DNA of 37,853 nt, taken from contig JAITJX010000184.1 of the NCBI GenBank assembly GCA_031278765.1, forward strand, positions 1 to 37,853. Reading direction: 5' to 3'. Under the pieces are notes generated by a model. The model did no database searches. It was not told the origin of the DNA and saw only the letters and a program-made list of their open reading frames with translations. Position 1 is the stretch's first letter; every line of letters starts with the position of its first letter. This DNA comes from Tannerella sp. (lineage in GTDB: Bacteria > Bacteroidota > Bacteroidia > Bacteroidales > Tannerellaceae). This document shows, piece after piece, positions 6,903 through 15,923 of the stretch. The position numbers were made by a program, and so were the translations under genes.

Positions 6903-8225
6903 ATGAGTAGTTTCAAAAACACAGAAAAACTTTATATCAAAGATGTAAAGAATTATGAAGGACAAATTATAGAAATAAAAGGATTTGTCCAAAGCGTCAG
7001 GAATTTAAAAAAAGTTCAATTCGTAATTTTACGGGATAAAACAGGGTTGCTTCAACTTTTTATTCCTAAAGACGAAATGAACGAAAAATTGAATACGCTT
7101 GTATCGGAGATTTCCAAAGAATCTGTAATATCCGTTACGGGCAAAGTGAACATTGACGCCAACGTCAAACTCAATCAGGTAGAAATTCAGGTTCAAAACA
7201 TGGAAGTATTAAGCGCTTCTTTGCCGGAGTTGCCGATTGACGAAAATTCGCCGTTAGACCTTTTATTGGATTGGCGTTTTATTGACTTGAGACAAGAAAA
7301 AAACACATTGATTTTCGAAATTCAAACCACAATGGAACATGCCATGCGGGAATGGTGGATTAATAATAATTTTGTAGAAATCCACACGCCAAAATTCGTA
7401 GGTACTGCAACCGAATCGGGCGCAGAAGTGTTTGAACTGCCTTATTTCGGTCGTACGGCATATTTGGCGCAATCACCGCAATTTTATAAACAAATGGCTA
7501 TGGCTGCCGGATTCGGCAGAGTTTTTGAAATAGCGCCGGTATTCAGAGCAAACTCTTCGCACACGAAAAGACACGATACGGAATTTACATCCGTCGATGT
7601 CGAAATATCATGGATAGACAGTTATGAAGACGTGATGAAATGTGAAGAAGAATGGCTTACTTATGTAATTACAAAGATAACAGAAAAACACGGAAAGCGA
7701 ATTAAGGAAGTGTTCGACGTTGATATTGAAATACCGGCTTTACCTTTCCCCAGAATGACATTGACGAAAGCAAGAGAGATCTTGTCCGAAATAGGGCATA
7801 TCATCGATCATAAAGAAGATTTAGACCCGCAAGGAGAGCGTCTTATCGGCGAATACATCAAAAAAAACTGTAATCACGATTATGTTTTCTTAACAGAATA
7901 TCCGACGTCGGTAAGAGCGTTTTACCACATGCGTCCGCCAAGTAATCCCGATGTAACAAACAGTTTCGACCTTATAGGGAAAGGCGTCGAAATAACGACA
8001 GGAGCGCAGCGGGAACATCGTGCGGATATTTTGACGAATCAGGCATTGGAAAAAGGATATAATTTGGAACCTCTGAAAGATTACATTAACTTCTTTAAAT
8101 ACGGATGTCCTCCACATGGCGGTTTTGGGCTGGGATTAACAAGATTGATTATGGTCTTGCTTCATTTGGATAGTGTTCGTGAGGCTACTTTTATTTACAG
8201 AGGTCCAACAAGGTTAAATCCGTAA
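6903..8225 (+). CDS. aspS: Archaeal/eukaryotic-type aspartyl-tRNA synthetase (possibly Asp/Asn non-discriminating)
   Basis: A 440-residue class IIb synthetase that charges tRNA with aspartate. It has the short archaeal-type layout: an N-terminal OB fold (about 20-105) and the catalytic core, with no bacterial GAD insertion domain, so it is far shorter than the roughly 580-residue bacterial AspRS. Visible are QSPQFYKQ (190-197), motif 2 FRANSSHTKRHDTEF (214-228) and motif 3 GGFGLGLTRL (406-415). Archaeal-type AspRS enzymes in bacteria are often annotated as aspartate--tRNA(Asn/Asp) ligases feeding the GatCAB amidotransferase; whether this one is non-discriminating cannot be read here. It sits in an operon behind a lone OB-fold protein and ahead of nif3-like and tilS genes. 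Confidence 0.9.
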   Translation: MSSFKNTEKLYIKDVKNYEGQIIEIKGFVQSVRNLKKVQFVILRDKTGLLQLFIPKDEMNEKLNTLVSEISKESVISVTGKVNIDANVKLNQVEIQVQNMEVLSASLPELPIDENSPLDLLLDWRFIDLRQEKNTLIFEIQTTMEHAMREWWINNNFVEIHTPKFVGTATESGAEVFELPYFGRTAYLAQSPQFYKQMAMAAGFGRVFEIAPVFRANSSHTKRHDTEFTSVDVEISWIDSYEDVMKCEEEWLTYVITKITEKHGKRIKEVFDVDIEIPALPFPRMTLTKAREILSEIGHIIDHKEDLDPQGERLIGEYIKKNCNHDYVFLTEYPTSVRAFYHMRPPSNPDVTNSFDLIGKGVEITTGAQREHRADILTNQALEKGYNLEPLKDYINFFKYGCPPHGGFGLGLTRLIMVLLHLDSVREATFIYRGPTRLNP

Positions 8226-8247
8226 CTTTAACATATTGTAAAACAAA

Positions 8248-9342
8248 TTGAAGATAAAAGAAATAATAACAGAAATTGAGCGTGTCGCACCTTTGAGTTT
8301 ACAGGAAGAATACGACAATGCCGGCGTGCAAGTTGGAAACATAAACCAGCAGGCAAGCGGCGCGCTGATTTGCCTTGACATAACGGAAGAAGTTGTAGAT
8401 GAGGCTATTAATTCAGGATTCAATCTTATCATTTCTCACCACCCTTTGATTTTTAAACCGTTAAAATCGATTACAGGCAGAAATTACATTGAACGAAGCC
8501 TAATAAAAGCCTGTAAAAATGATATCGTAATCTATTCGGCGCATACGAATATGGACAATGCGTATGAAGGCGTTAATTACCGTATGGCTGAGTTATTCGG
8601 TCTCCAAGACGTCAGAATTTTAAGTCCAATGACAAATAAACTGATAAAACTAGTAACGTTTGTTCCGGAAGAAAACGCCGAAAATGTGAGAAAAGTCTTG
8701 TTTAAAGCCGGTGCGGGAGAAATCGGCGCTTACAGTTCTTGCAGTTTCAATGCTTATGGCGAAGGAACGTACTTGGCCACAGAGGGTTGTAATCCATACC
8801 GGGGGAAAATTGGACAACTTCATGTCGAAAAAGAAGTACGTATTGAAACCATCTTCCCTAATCATATTAAATCACATTTAATCAGAGCATTGTTGTCTGT
8901 ACACCCTTATGAAGAGCCGGCTTTTGACTTATATAAACTGGAAAACGAATGGCAACAGGCAGGAAGCGGCATTATCGGACAACTACCTGACTGGGAAGGC
9001 GAATTAATATTTCTTCAACGCATCAAAGACGTATTAAACGTAGAAAGTTTGCAACACTCCAATCTCACAGGCAACAAGATACGAAGCGTTGCGATATGCG
9101 GCGGAAACGGAGCATTCCTCATCAATGATGCAATAAGAGCGGAAGCAGACATTTTTATAACAGGCGAAGCGAAATACAACAATTTCTACGAAGTGGAAAA
9201 CAAAATATTACTCGCTGTAACAGGACATTACAAAAGCGAAATATGCACAAAAGATATATTTTTTAATGTCATTTCAAAAAAATTTCCTACCTTTGCGGTA
9301 CAAATATCAACAGCAAATATAAACCCTATTAAATATTTATAA
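8248..9342 (+). CDS. Nif3-like dinuclear metal centre protein (TTG start)
   Basis: A 364-residue member of the NIF3/YbgI family, ring-forming proteins with a two-metal site. Some are reported as GTP cyclohydrolase I type 2-like, but the role in most bacteria is unsettled. The start is TTG at 8248, which gives MKIKEIITEIERVAPLSLQEEYDNAG, exactly where family members begin; no ATG fits. Metal-binding blocks are ISHHPLIF (62-69), SAHTNMD (97-103) and GHYKSE with His327 and Glu331. The middle (about 130-235) is the PII-like inserted domain found in longer members. It follows aspS by 22 bases and precedes the zinc-ribbon gene by 2, a pairing often seen in Bacteroidota. Confidence 0.93.
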   Translation: MKIKEIITEIERVAPLSLQEEYDNAGVQVGNINQQASGALICLDITEEVVDEAINSGFNLIISHHPLIFKPLKSITGRNYIERSLIKACKNDIVIYSAHTNMDNAYEGVNYRMAELFGLQDVRILSPMTNKLIKLVTFVPEENAENVRKVLFKAGAGEIGAYSSCSFNAYGEGTYLATEGCNPYRGKIGQLHVEKEVRIETIFPNHIKSHLIRALLSVHPYEEPAFDLYKLENEWQQAGSGIIGQLPDWEGELIFLQRIKDVLNVESLQHSNLTGNKIRSVAICGGNGAFLINDAIRAEADIFITGEAKYNNFYEVENKILLAVTGHYKSEICTKDIFFNVISKKFPTFAVQISTANINPIKYL

Positions 9343-9344
9343 GC

Positions 9345-10301
9345 ATGGCAAAAAAAATAGAAGCCAAAGCAATAAAAAAAGCGCCGGTAAAAGACAAATC
9401 TAAAAAAACTGTAAACAGTTCAAAAACAAAGAAAAAAAGAGAACAGAAGCCGGAATTGGAAGAAAAAGTCGTCAAAACGCTCTCCAAAAAAGATACTGAA
9501 ACAAAAAAAGAAACAACAAAATCACTGTCAATAGAAAAAGACGAAGAAGAATTGACCGTTGAAGAAAAACTGTTAATGTTGTTCGGATTACAAACAGTTG
9601 TAACAGAGATAGATAAAATTAAAACTTTACGCGGCGAACTACCTCTCGAAGTGCAGGATTTGGAAGACGAAATCATCGGTTTAAAGACGCGTTTGGATAA
9701 ATATCAAACAGAAATACAGGACTCGGAAGAAAATATAAATGCGCAAAAGAACAAAATTTCCAATTCCAAATTATTGATTGACAAATATAAAACGCAACTC
9801 GAACAGGTGCGTAACAATCGCGAATTCGATAATCTCTCAAAGGAGGTTGAATTTCAGGAACTTGAAATAGAATTTGCGGAAAAGAAAACAAAAGAGTTCA
9901 ACGTTGCTATTAAACAAAAAAAGGAAGATATTGCAACAAGCAAACAGTTTATGGAAGAACGCAAAATTGATCTCGAACAAAAGAAAAAAGAACTTCAGGA
10001 AATTGTATCCGAAACGCGCCATGAAGAAGAGAAATTGCGCGACAGGGTAAAATCACTGGAAAAAAAAATCGAGCCTCACTTACTGAATGCTTTCAAACGA
10101 ATACGTAAAGGAGCGCGTAACGGCTTGGCTATTGTGAATATCGAGAGAGATGCCTGTGGCGGATGTTTCAACAAAATTCCACCACAAAAACAATTAGACA
10201 TAAAACTGCACAAGAAAATTATTGTTTGCGAGTATTGCGGACGAATCATGATCGACCCTGAACTTGCACATGGAAAAGAACAAGAAAATGTAATCCAATA
10301 A
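9345..10301 (+). CDS. C4-type zinc-ribbon, coiled-coil protein
   Basis: A 318-residue protein in three parts. Residues 1-60 or so are Lys-rich and low in complexity. About 75-245 form a long coiled coil rich in Glu, Lys and Leu. The C-terminus carries a zinc ribbon with Cys271-x2-Cys274 and Cys295-x2-Cys298 (CGGC and CEYC). This matches the conserved zf-RING_7/CT398-type family encoded next to nif3 in many bacteria. The biochemical function is not established; binding to nucleic acid or to a protein machine is a reasonable inference from the Lys-rich tail and ribbon. It is translationally close to both neighbours (2 and 7 bases). Confidence 0.88.
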   Translation: MAKKIEAKAIKKAPVKDKSKKTVNSSKTKKKREQKPELEEKVVKTLSKKDTETKKETTKSLSIEKDEEELTVEEKLLMLFGLQTVVTEIDKIKTLRGELPLEVQDLEDEIIGLKTRLDKYQTEIQDSEENINAQKNKISNSKLLIDKYKTQLEQVRNNREFDNLSKEVEFQELEIEFAEKKTKEFNVAIKQKKEDIATSKQFMEERKIDLEQKKKELQEIVSETRHEEEKLRDRVKSLEKKIEPHLLNAFKRIRKGARNGLAIVNIERDACGGCFNKIPPQKQLDIKLHKKIIVCEYCGRIMIDPELAHGKEQENVIQ

Positions 10302-10308
10302 GAGAGGG

Positions 10309-11667
10309 TTGATATTCAAAGTAAAAACATATATAGAGACGAACAATTTGCTGGCACGTGAAAAACCTGTAATTGTAGGGTTCAGTGGCGGTCGTGACTC
10401 TGTTTCTTTGTTATATATACTTAATTATCTTGGATTTAATTGTATATCTGCTCATTGCAATTTTCATTTGCGCGGACAAGAATCCGATAGAGATGAAACC
10501 TTTTGCGAGAACTTTGCAAAGAATTTGAAAATCAAATTCTTAAAATCAGATTTCGATACTGTTGTACATGCAAAAAAACAGCATCTCTCCATTGAAATGG
10601 CAGCAAGAGAATTGCGCTATGCATGGTTTGAGACCATTCGTAAAGATTTTGATGCACAAGCTATTGCAATAGCACACCACAGAGATGATCATATCGAAAC
10701 CGTGTTGCTTCATTTGATAAGAGGTACGGGAATCAGAGGACTTTGCGGTATCAGACCAAGAAATGGCTTTATTGTCAGACCTTTAATTTCTGTCTGCCGT
10801 TCGGAAATTGACAGTTTTATAAAAGAGCAAAGTTTGCAATTTGTAAAAGACACTTCGAACGATTCGATTGAGTTTAAGCGAAATTTTATCCGACACCGGT
10901 TAATCCCAATAATGAAAGAACTCAATCCTTCTGTCAATAAAGCTATTGCAAGAACATCGGAACATATTACCGACGTCGAAACAATATATCTCAATGCCAT
11001 TGAGACTGCAAAGAATGAATTGGTTACGCAAACATGTGATTCTGAGATATATATAAACATCGAAAAATTGCAGCATCAACGTGCCGCTAAAACCATCCTG
11101 TACGAAATACTGCGACCTTACGGCTTTAATCGTGAAACGGCGGAAAATATCCATATTGCTTTAAACGGCATTTCGGGAAAACAGTTTTTTGCCTCAAATT
11201 CAAAGTATAAATTATTGAAAGACAGAGAAAATTTAATAATATATAATTTAGAAAAAACAAATATCGAAGAATACAAACTCACAGAGAATAAGGAAGACTG
11301 GGAAAATTTACCGATAAGACTGAGCGCCGAAAAAATCAGTATTGACACGACATACAAAGCGGAAAAAAACCAGATGACAGGCACCTTCGATTATGACAAA
11401 TTACACTTTCCGCTTGTGTTAAGAAAATGGAAACAGGGAGACCGGTTCGTGCCATTCGGAATGAGAGGAAAGAAAAAACTAAGCGATTATTTTATAGACA
11501 ATAAGATAAGTATTAACGACAAAGAAAAGATAAGGGTTCTATGTTCGGGAGATGATATTATCTGGGTGGTAGGACGCCGAACGGACAACCGATTTCTCAT
11601 TGACAAAACAACAAAAAACGTATTTATTATAAAATTTTTCGATTTCTTTTTGGAAAATAAAAAATAA
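10309..11667 (+). CDS. tilS: tRNA(Ile)-lysidine synthase (TTG start)
   Basis: A 452-residue PP-loop ATPase that converts C34 of the CAU-anticodon tRNA-Ile to lysidine, changing its reading from AUG to AUA. The PP-loop is VGFSGGRDS (23-31), and AHHRDDHIETVLLHLIRG (122-139) is the conserved helix. The C-terminal region (about 355-450) holds the TilS substrate-binding domains, including RKWKQGDRFVPFGM. The start is TTG at 10309, preceded by a GAGAGG ribosome-binding site and 7 bases after the upstream stop; the first ATG would cut into the fold. It is the last gene of the operon starting at 6431; the rho promoter follows directly. Confidence 0.94.
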   Translation: MIFKVKTYIETNNLLAREKPVIVGFSGGRDSVSLLYILNYLGFNCISAHCNFHLRGQESDRDETFCENFAKNLKIKFLKSDFDTVVHAKKQHLSIEMAARELRYAWFETIRKDFDAQAIAIAHHRDDHIETVLLHLIRGTGIRGLCGIRPRNGFIVRPLISVCRSEIDSFIKEQSLQFVKDTSNDSIEFKRNFIRHRLIPIMKELNPSVNKAIARTSEHITDVETIYLNAIETAKNELVTQTCDSEIYINIEKLQHQRAAKTILYEILRPYGFNRETAENIHIALNGISGKQFFASNSKYKLLKDRENLIIYNLEKTNIEEYKLTENKEDWENLPIRLSAEKISIDTTYKAEKNQMTGTFDYDKLHFPLVLRKWKQGDRFVPFGMRGKKKLSDYFIDNKISINDKEKIRVLCSGDDIIWVVGRRTDNRFLIDKTTKNVFIIKFFDFFLENKK

Positions 11668-11679
11668 TCCATATCTTTG
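11649..11679 (+). promoter_or_regulatory. rho promoter and long leader
   Basis: TTTG (11649-11652), 19-base spacer, TATCTTTG (11672-11679), lying across the 3' end of tilS. Transcription from about 11686 would give an A/T-rich untranslated leader of roughly 136 bases before the rho ATG at 11822. Such length is compatible with autogenous control, known for rho in other bacteria, but no attenuator hairpin is evident. Confidence 0.65.
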
Positions 11680-11821
11680 CACCATCAAAAACCAATATAT
11701 GGAATTATCCGAATAGTTTTTTATTTATCCTGACAAATTCATATTAACAAATTATTTAGTTAATATATAACTCTTAATATTTATTGAAATCTTATTAATA
11801 ATTAAAATATCAAATAATTCT

Positions 11822-13915
11822 ATGCAGAAATACAATATAGTAGAGCTAAATGGAAAACAACTTCAAGAATTAGAAGAAATAGCTAAAAACATGGGAATTA
11901 AAAAGCCTAACGCCATTCGAAAAGAAGACCTTATATATAAAATTCTTGACGAACAAGCAATCTCATTTGCCGGTTTGCAGGCTGAAAAAGATAAAGAAAA
12001 AGATGCAAAAAAGAACAGCCCGGAGAAAACATCCGAAAATCAAAGCAACCAAAACAGAAGAGGCAGAGGCCGCCCTCGAAAAGAACAAATACAGCAGCCT
12101 GTCAATAATAACGCTGATAATATAACTGCTCCAAAAATAACTGCTCTAAAACAACAAAACGAATCTAAAAAAAGCAAAAGAGGAAGACCAAAGAAAGAAA
12201 CCGACTTAACGGAAGCCACACCGGCTCAATCGCAACAGCAAGTTGTTCAAAATCAGCAAATTCAGAAGGTTCAAAACAATCAGAATATAAAACCTGTTCA
12301 ACAAGATTTTCCGAACAAAGAGCAAAAGCCGCAACAACAACAACCATCACAACAACAACAACCATCACAACAACCACAACCATCACAACAACAACCACAG
12401 CAACCAAAAAAAGTTCAATTCGGACCTATAACAAACGTAAATGTACCGAGAATTGTTCCTGCTGTAATACAAAACATTCATATGGCACAAAATACAGCCG
12501 CTAAACCGAATGAAAATTCGGAAAAAAAACAGCCGACGCCGCAACAACAGGCTGATACTTCAAAAAGGATTATTTTTAGACATGGAAACAATACAAATTC
12601 CGTATTGGACCAAGTCATTTCCATTATTGCTCCTTCGCAAAACCCAAACCAAAATCAGAATGAAACAAAACAACAAGTTTCCAATGATATAAACAAAACC
12701 AACAAATCCCCAAACAATAATAATCAGAATATGAATCAAAGAATGCTTGCATCTGTTCAAGTCGAACCGGAGAATATATTTGATTTCGAGGGTATTCTAA
12801 AAGGAACAGGCGTATTAGAAATCATTCAAGACGGATACGGATTCCTGCGTTCTTCGGACTACAATTATTTGTCTTCGCCTGATGACATCTACGTTTCGCA
12901 GGCACAAATAAAACTGTTCGGACTAAAAACCGGCGACTTTGTAGAAGGGCCTATTCGTCCGCCACGAGAAGGAGAAAAGTATTTTCCGCTTGTCAAAGTC
13001 GAAAAAATAAATGGTCGCATACCCGAAGAAGTACGCGACAGAATGCCTTTTGACCACCTTACCCCACTCTTTCCCGATGAAAAATTCAGATTGGTGGAAA
13101 GAAGATCGCCAAAAGTTTATGACCAGATTGCCGTTCGTGTCGTTGATTTGTTTTCGCCTATCGGCAAAGGACAGCGCGGATTGATCGTAGCACAGCCAAA
13201 GACTGGTAAAACAATGTTGCTCAAAGATATAGCAAATGCAATAGCAGTCAATCATCCTGAAGTTTACATGATAATTCTTTTGATCGACGAACGTCCAGAA
13301 GAAGTAACAGATATGGCGAGAAGCGTTGATGCCGAGGTAATTGCATCTACTTTTGACGAACCGGCAGAAAGACATGTAAAAATCGCGGATATAGTATTGA
13401 ACAAAGCAAAACGCATGGTCGAATGTGGTCATGATGTCGTTATTCTGCTTGATTCGATAACACGCCTTGCACGTGCATACAATACCGTACAGCCGGCATC
13501 CGGAAAAGTTTTGTCCGGCGGAGTTGATGCCAATGCTTTACAGAAACCCAAACGTTTCTTCGGAGCAGCTCGTAATATCGAAAACGGCGGCAGTCTGACA
13601 ATCCTCGCAACTGCTTTAACCGAAACCGGTTCAAAAATGGACGATGTTATCTTTGAAGAATTTAAGGGAACAGGCAACATGGAGTTGCAACTTGACCGCA
13701 AATTATCGAACAAACGTATTTATCCGGCCGTGGATATTATTGCTTCAAGTACTCGTCGGGATGATTTGCTTCAAGACGAACGTACCGTTAATCGCATGTG
13801 GGTATTACGTAAATATTTGTCGGACATGAATTCAATCGAAGCAATGGAATTTGTTAAAAAACAGCTCGAAAACACTGCTGATAACATGGATTTTCTTGCT
13901 TCAATGAATGGATAA
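11822..13915 (+). CDS. rho: Transcription termination factor Rho with long disordered insert
   Basis: A 697-residue Rho, the hexameric RNA-dependent ATPase that ends transcription. The order is: Rho N-terminal helical domain (about 1-46), a low-complexity insert rich in Q, N, P and K (about 50-315), the RNA-binding cold-shock-like domain (about 318-398, with [13 protein letters not shown]), and the motor. The motor has Walker A AQPKTGKT (457-464), LIDERPEE (487-494) and [11 protein letters not shown] (544-554). The core is normal, while E. coli Rho has only 419 residues. A large disordered insert is typical of Bacteroidota Rho, and in Bacteroides thetaiotaomicron it is reported to drive phase separation. 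Two AT-hook-like motifs, RGRGRPRK (80-87) and KRGRPKK (119-125), lie in the insert. It has its own promoter and converges on rpoN. Confidence 0.97.
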   Translation: MQKYNIVELNGKQLQELEEIAKNMGIKKPNAIRKEDLIYKILDEQAISFAGLQAEKDKEKDAKKNSPEKTSENQSNQNRRGRGRPRKEQIQQPVNNNADNITAPKITALKQQNESKKSKRGRPKKETDLTEATPAQSQQQVVQNQQIQKVQNNQNIKPVQQDFPNKEQKPQQQQPSQQQQPSQQPQPSQQQPQQPKKVQFGPITNVNVPRIVPAVIQNIHMAQNTAAKPNENSEKKQPTPQQQADTSKRIIFRHGNNTNSVLDQVISIIAPSQNPNQNQNETKQQVSNDINKTNKSPNNNNQNMNQRMLASVQVEPENIFDFEGILKGTGVLEIIQDGYGFLRSSDYNYLSSPDDIYVSQAQIKLFGLKTGDFVEGPIRPPREGEKYFPLVKVEKINGRIPEEVRDRMPFDHLTPLFPDEKFRLVERRSPKVYDQIAVRVVDLFSPIGKGQRGLIVAQPKTGKTMLLKDIANAIAVNHPEVYMIILLIDERPEEVTDMARSVDAEVIASTFDEPAERHVKIADIVLNKAKRMVECGHDVVILLDSITRLARAYNTVQPASGKVLSGGVDANALQKPKRFFGAARNIENGGSLTILATALTETGSKMDDVIFEEFKGTGNMELQLDRKLSNKRIYPAVDIIASSTRRDDLLQDERTVNRMWVLRKYLSDMNSIEAMEFVKKQLENTADNMDFLASMNG
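12332..12385 (+). repeat. Three tandem 18-base repeats inside rho
   Basis: The units start at 12332, 12350 and 12368: two are identical (CAACAACAACAACCATCA) and one carries one change. They encode a QQQQPS-type hexapeptide inside the disordered insert. Because the unit is a multiple of three, copy-number change by slippage would keep the frame and change insert length only. Confidence 0.85.
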
Positions 13916-13974
13916 AATTACAATCGTTTTTGTTGATTACTGTACGATTCCCTGCGCGGCTTCGAGAGCGAATC

Positions 13975-15417
13975 TCAAATTTCTTTTCTAAGTCGCGCAA
14001 CCGGTATTCCAATCTGTTCGCGATATTTAGCAACGGTTCGACGCGCTATCAGGAAACCTTTTGCATTAAGAATATCTGTAAGTTCTTCGTCTGTAACAGG
14101 TTTCTTTTTATTTTCGATATCAATTTCGTCAGTTATGATTTGCTTTATCTTTCGAGTGGAAATTGTTTCGCCGCTTTCTGTTTGTGTTGATTCGGAAAAG
14201 AAAAATTTCAATGGATAGATGCCGAAATTCGTCTGGACATATTTACTGTTGCTGACACGCGAAATGGTAGAAATGTCGAGATTTGTCTTTAAAGCAACAT
14301 CTTTAAGAATCATCGGGCGAAGCTGGCTTTCGTCTCCGGTAAGGAAAAAATCTTTCTGTATCAATATAATAGCTTCCATTGTGCGTTGTAGCGTGTCCTG
14401 ACGCTGTTTAATCGCATCGATAAAGCCTTGAGCCGCTTCGATTTTTTGTTTTACAAATACGACTGCATTGCGCATGTCCGATGTTCTGTTTACCTTGTTT
14501 TCTGAATAATCTTTAAGCATGTCGTAATATTCGCGGTTAATGCGCAAATCGGGTATTCCTCTGATATTCAACGAAAGAGTTAATTCTCCGTTATTCGGAT
14601 CGACAATAAAATCAGGCGTAATACGATTTTTTACAACAGAAACGGAATCATCCCAGTTGCCACCGGGTTTGGGATTTAGAGAAATTATTTCCTGCATCAT
14701 CGCTTTCATCTGACTTTCGGTAATATCCAGCTCGTTCCGGATCTTATCGAAATGTTTTCGCGTAAATTTATCGAAAAAATCAGTTAATATTCTGATAGCC
14801 AATATTGTTTCCTTTGTCTGTTTACGTTTTTTAAGTTGCAGAATAAGACTTTCCTGCAAGTTGCATGCACCAACGCCGGGAGGGTCAAATTCCTTTATTT
14901 GCGTCAAAACTTTGTCTAATTCCTTCGGGTTTACATTTTCGCCGTATTGAAAAACAATATCGTCGGCAATAGCCGTCAGATCACGTCTTAAATAGCCGTC
15001 ATCGTCGATGTTTCCAATCAGATATTCGCCTAACTTTTTTTCCTCGTCCGAGAGATTTGTCAGTTGCAGTTGTTGCATCAAATAGTCAGCCAACGATTGT
15101 TCGCCCGAAAAAAGTATGTTTTCCCTGCTTTCTTCCTTGCTGCTCTGCTCATATAGTTTATAAGCAGGTATATCGTCTTCCGTAAGATAGTCGCCAAGCG
15201 CAATATCATCGACAGTGTCGCCATTTTCTTCATTATCAAATTCCGCTTGTTCATCGGTAGATTCTCCGCCTGCTTCGAGAGCAGGATTTTCGACAAGTTC
15301 GTTTTTTATGCGTTCTTCCAACTCAATGACAGGAAGTTCCAACAGCTTGACAACCTGAATTTGCTGTGGTGAAAGATGTTGTTGTTGTTTAAGATTTTGT
15401 TTCAGTTTGAAAGTCAT
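13975..15417 (-). CDS. rpoN: RNA polymerase sigma-54 factor
   Basis: A 480-residue sigma-54, the alternative sigma factor that needs an AAA+ activator (bacterial enhancer-binding protein). Region I at the N-terminus is Gln/Leu-rich (LSPQQIQVVKLLELPVIELE, about 16-35). An acidic region II follows (about 52-85). The core-binding region spans about 110-300, and the DNA-binding end carries the RpoN box ARRTVAKYRE (458-467). Length and layout are normal. No activator gene lies in the window. It is convergent with rho, with 59 bases between the stops and no convincing terminator there. Confidence 0.97.
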   Translation of the reverse strand: MTFKLKQNLKQQQHLSPQQIQVVKLLELPVIELEERIKNELVENPALEAGGESTDEQAEFDNEENGDTVDDIALGDYLTEDDIPAYKLYEQSSKEESRENILFSGEQSLADYLMQQLQLTNLSDEEKKLGEYLIGNIDDDGYLRRDLTAIADDIVFQYGENVNPKELDKVLTQIKEFDPPGVGACNLQESLILQLKKRKQTKETILAIRILTDFFDKFTRKHFDKIRNELDITESQMKAMMQEIISLNPKPGGNWDDSVSVVKNRITPDFIVDPNNGELTLSLNIRGIPDLRINREYYDMLKDYSENKVNRTSDMRNAVVFVKQKIEAAQGFIDAIKQRQDTLQRTMEAIILIQKDFFLTGDESQLRPMILKDVALKTNLDISTISRVSNSKYVQTNFGIYPLKFFFSESTQTESGETISTRKIKQIITDEIDIENKKKPVTDEELTDILNAKGFLIARRTVAKYREQIGIPVARLRKEI

Positions 15418-15436
15418 AATAAACTAAATAGTTCGG

Positions 15437-15467
15437 CAAATTTATGAAAAAAATAACAAATAGCAAA
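15437..15467 (-). promoter_or_regulatory. rpoN promoter
   Basis: TAAATTTG (15444-15437) with TTTG (15467-15464) 19 bases upstream on the minus strand. Transcription would begin near 15430, only about 13 bases before the rpoN ATG. Confidence 0.65.
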
Positions 15468-15798
15468 ATAAGGAATTGATTTTCATAAACACGCAGGTCA
15501 TTAGTAACTGGTTGTGCTCGGAAGATTGTTAATAACCGAAAAACAGCCGCGAAGCAGCACAATCAAGCAGGGCGTAAAAAAATATTCCGCCATGTCGGCA
15601 AAAAAACGCACCTTATAAGAAAGAGGGCACAATCTCCTGACCTGCCAATAATCTATTATAATAATCTTTTATTCAAAGATATGCACACCTGATTCCCACA
15701 GAAAGGCGCTGTTATTTTCTTTACCGAAAAAAATTGCAAATTCTAAACTTCTATACTTAATGCTCTGTTGCGCTTTATTGTTGTAAAGAAGAAAAGCA
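15468..15798. other. Intergenic stretch without a recognisable gene
   Basis: With the terminator region to its right this makes a gap of about 500 bases between rpoN and the biotin carrier gene. I find no tRNA, no long frame and no known RNA. A minus-strand TATCTTTG (15681-15674) could start a short transcript towards rpoN, and a 30-codon minus-strand frame (MAEYFFTPCLIV at its start) lies behind it; neither is convincing alone. In related bacteria the decarboxylase beta-subunit gene often occupies this side of the cluster, so this may be the scar of its loss or of a rearrangement. Confidence 0.4.
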
Positions 15799-15819
15799 GA
15801 AAATCCGTCTTCGGAACCA

Positions 15820-15870
15820 TTAAAAAAATTACCGTGAATGTACGAGTAAAATTTATTTGTACATTCACGG
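15820..15870 (-). terminator. Rho-independent terminator of the mce-mmdA operon
   Basis: A perfect 12-base inverted repeat, CCGTGAATGTAC (15832-15843) and GTACATTCACGG (15859-15870), with a 15-base loop. On the minus strand the stem is followed by TAATTTTTTTAATGG, the usual T tract. It lies 54 bases beyond the biotin carrier stop codon. A further nested pair, TCCGTCTTC (15804-15812) and GAAGACGGA (15903-15911), encloses it. Confidence 0.85.
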
Positions 15871-15923
15871 ATAATCCTTTTATATTGCGACTTTTTCGCA
15901 GTGAAGACGGAAATTTTTCTTAC

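Noticed and set aside
9288-9295. TACCTTTG inside the 3' end of the nif3-like gene as an internal promoter for the zinc-ribbon gene.
   Set aside because: The -33 element is missing and the bases are explained by conserved codons (FPTFAV); left as unproven.
11699-11716. Five-codon upstream frame (MELSE) in the rho leader.
   Set aside because: Too short to separate from chance and without a ribosome-binding site or conserved context.
12165-12407. Minus-strand frame of Val/Met repeats opposite rho.
   Set aside because: It is the antisense of the CAA/CCA-rich codons of the Rho insert.
13916-13974. Terminator between the convergent rho and rpoN genes.
   Set aside because: Only a weak GATTC/GAATC pairing with no T tract; not supported.
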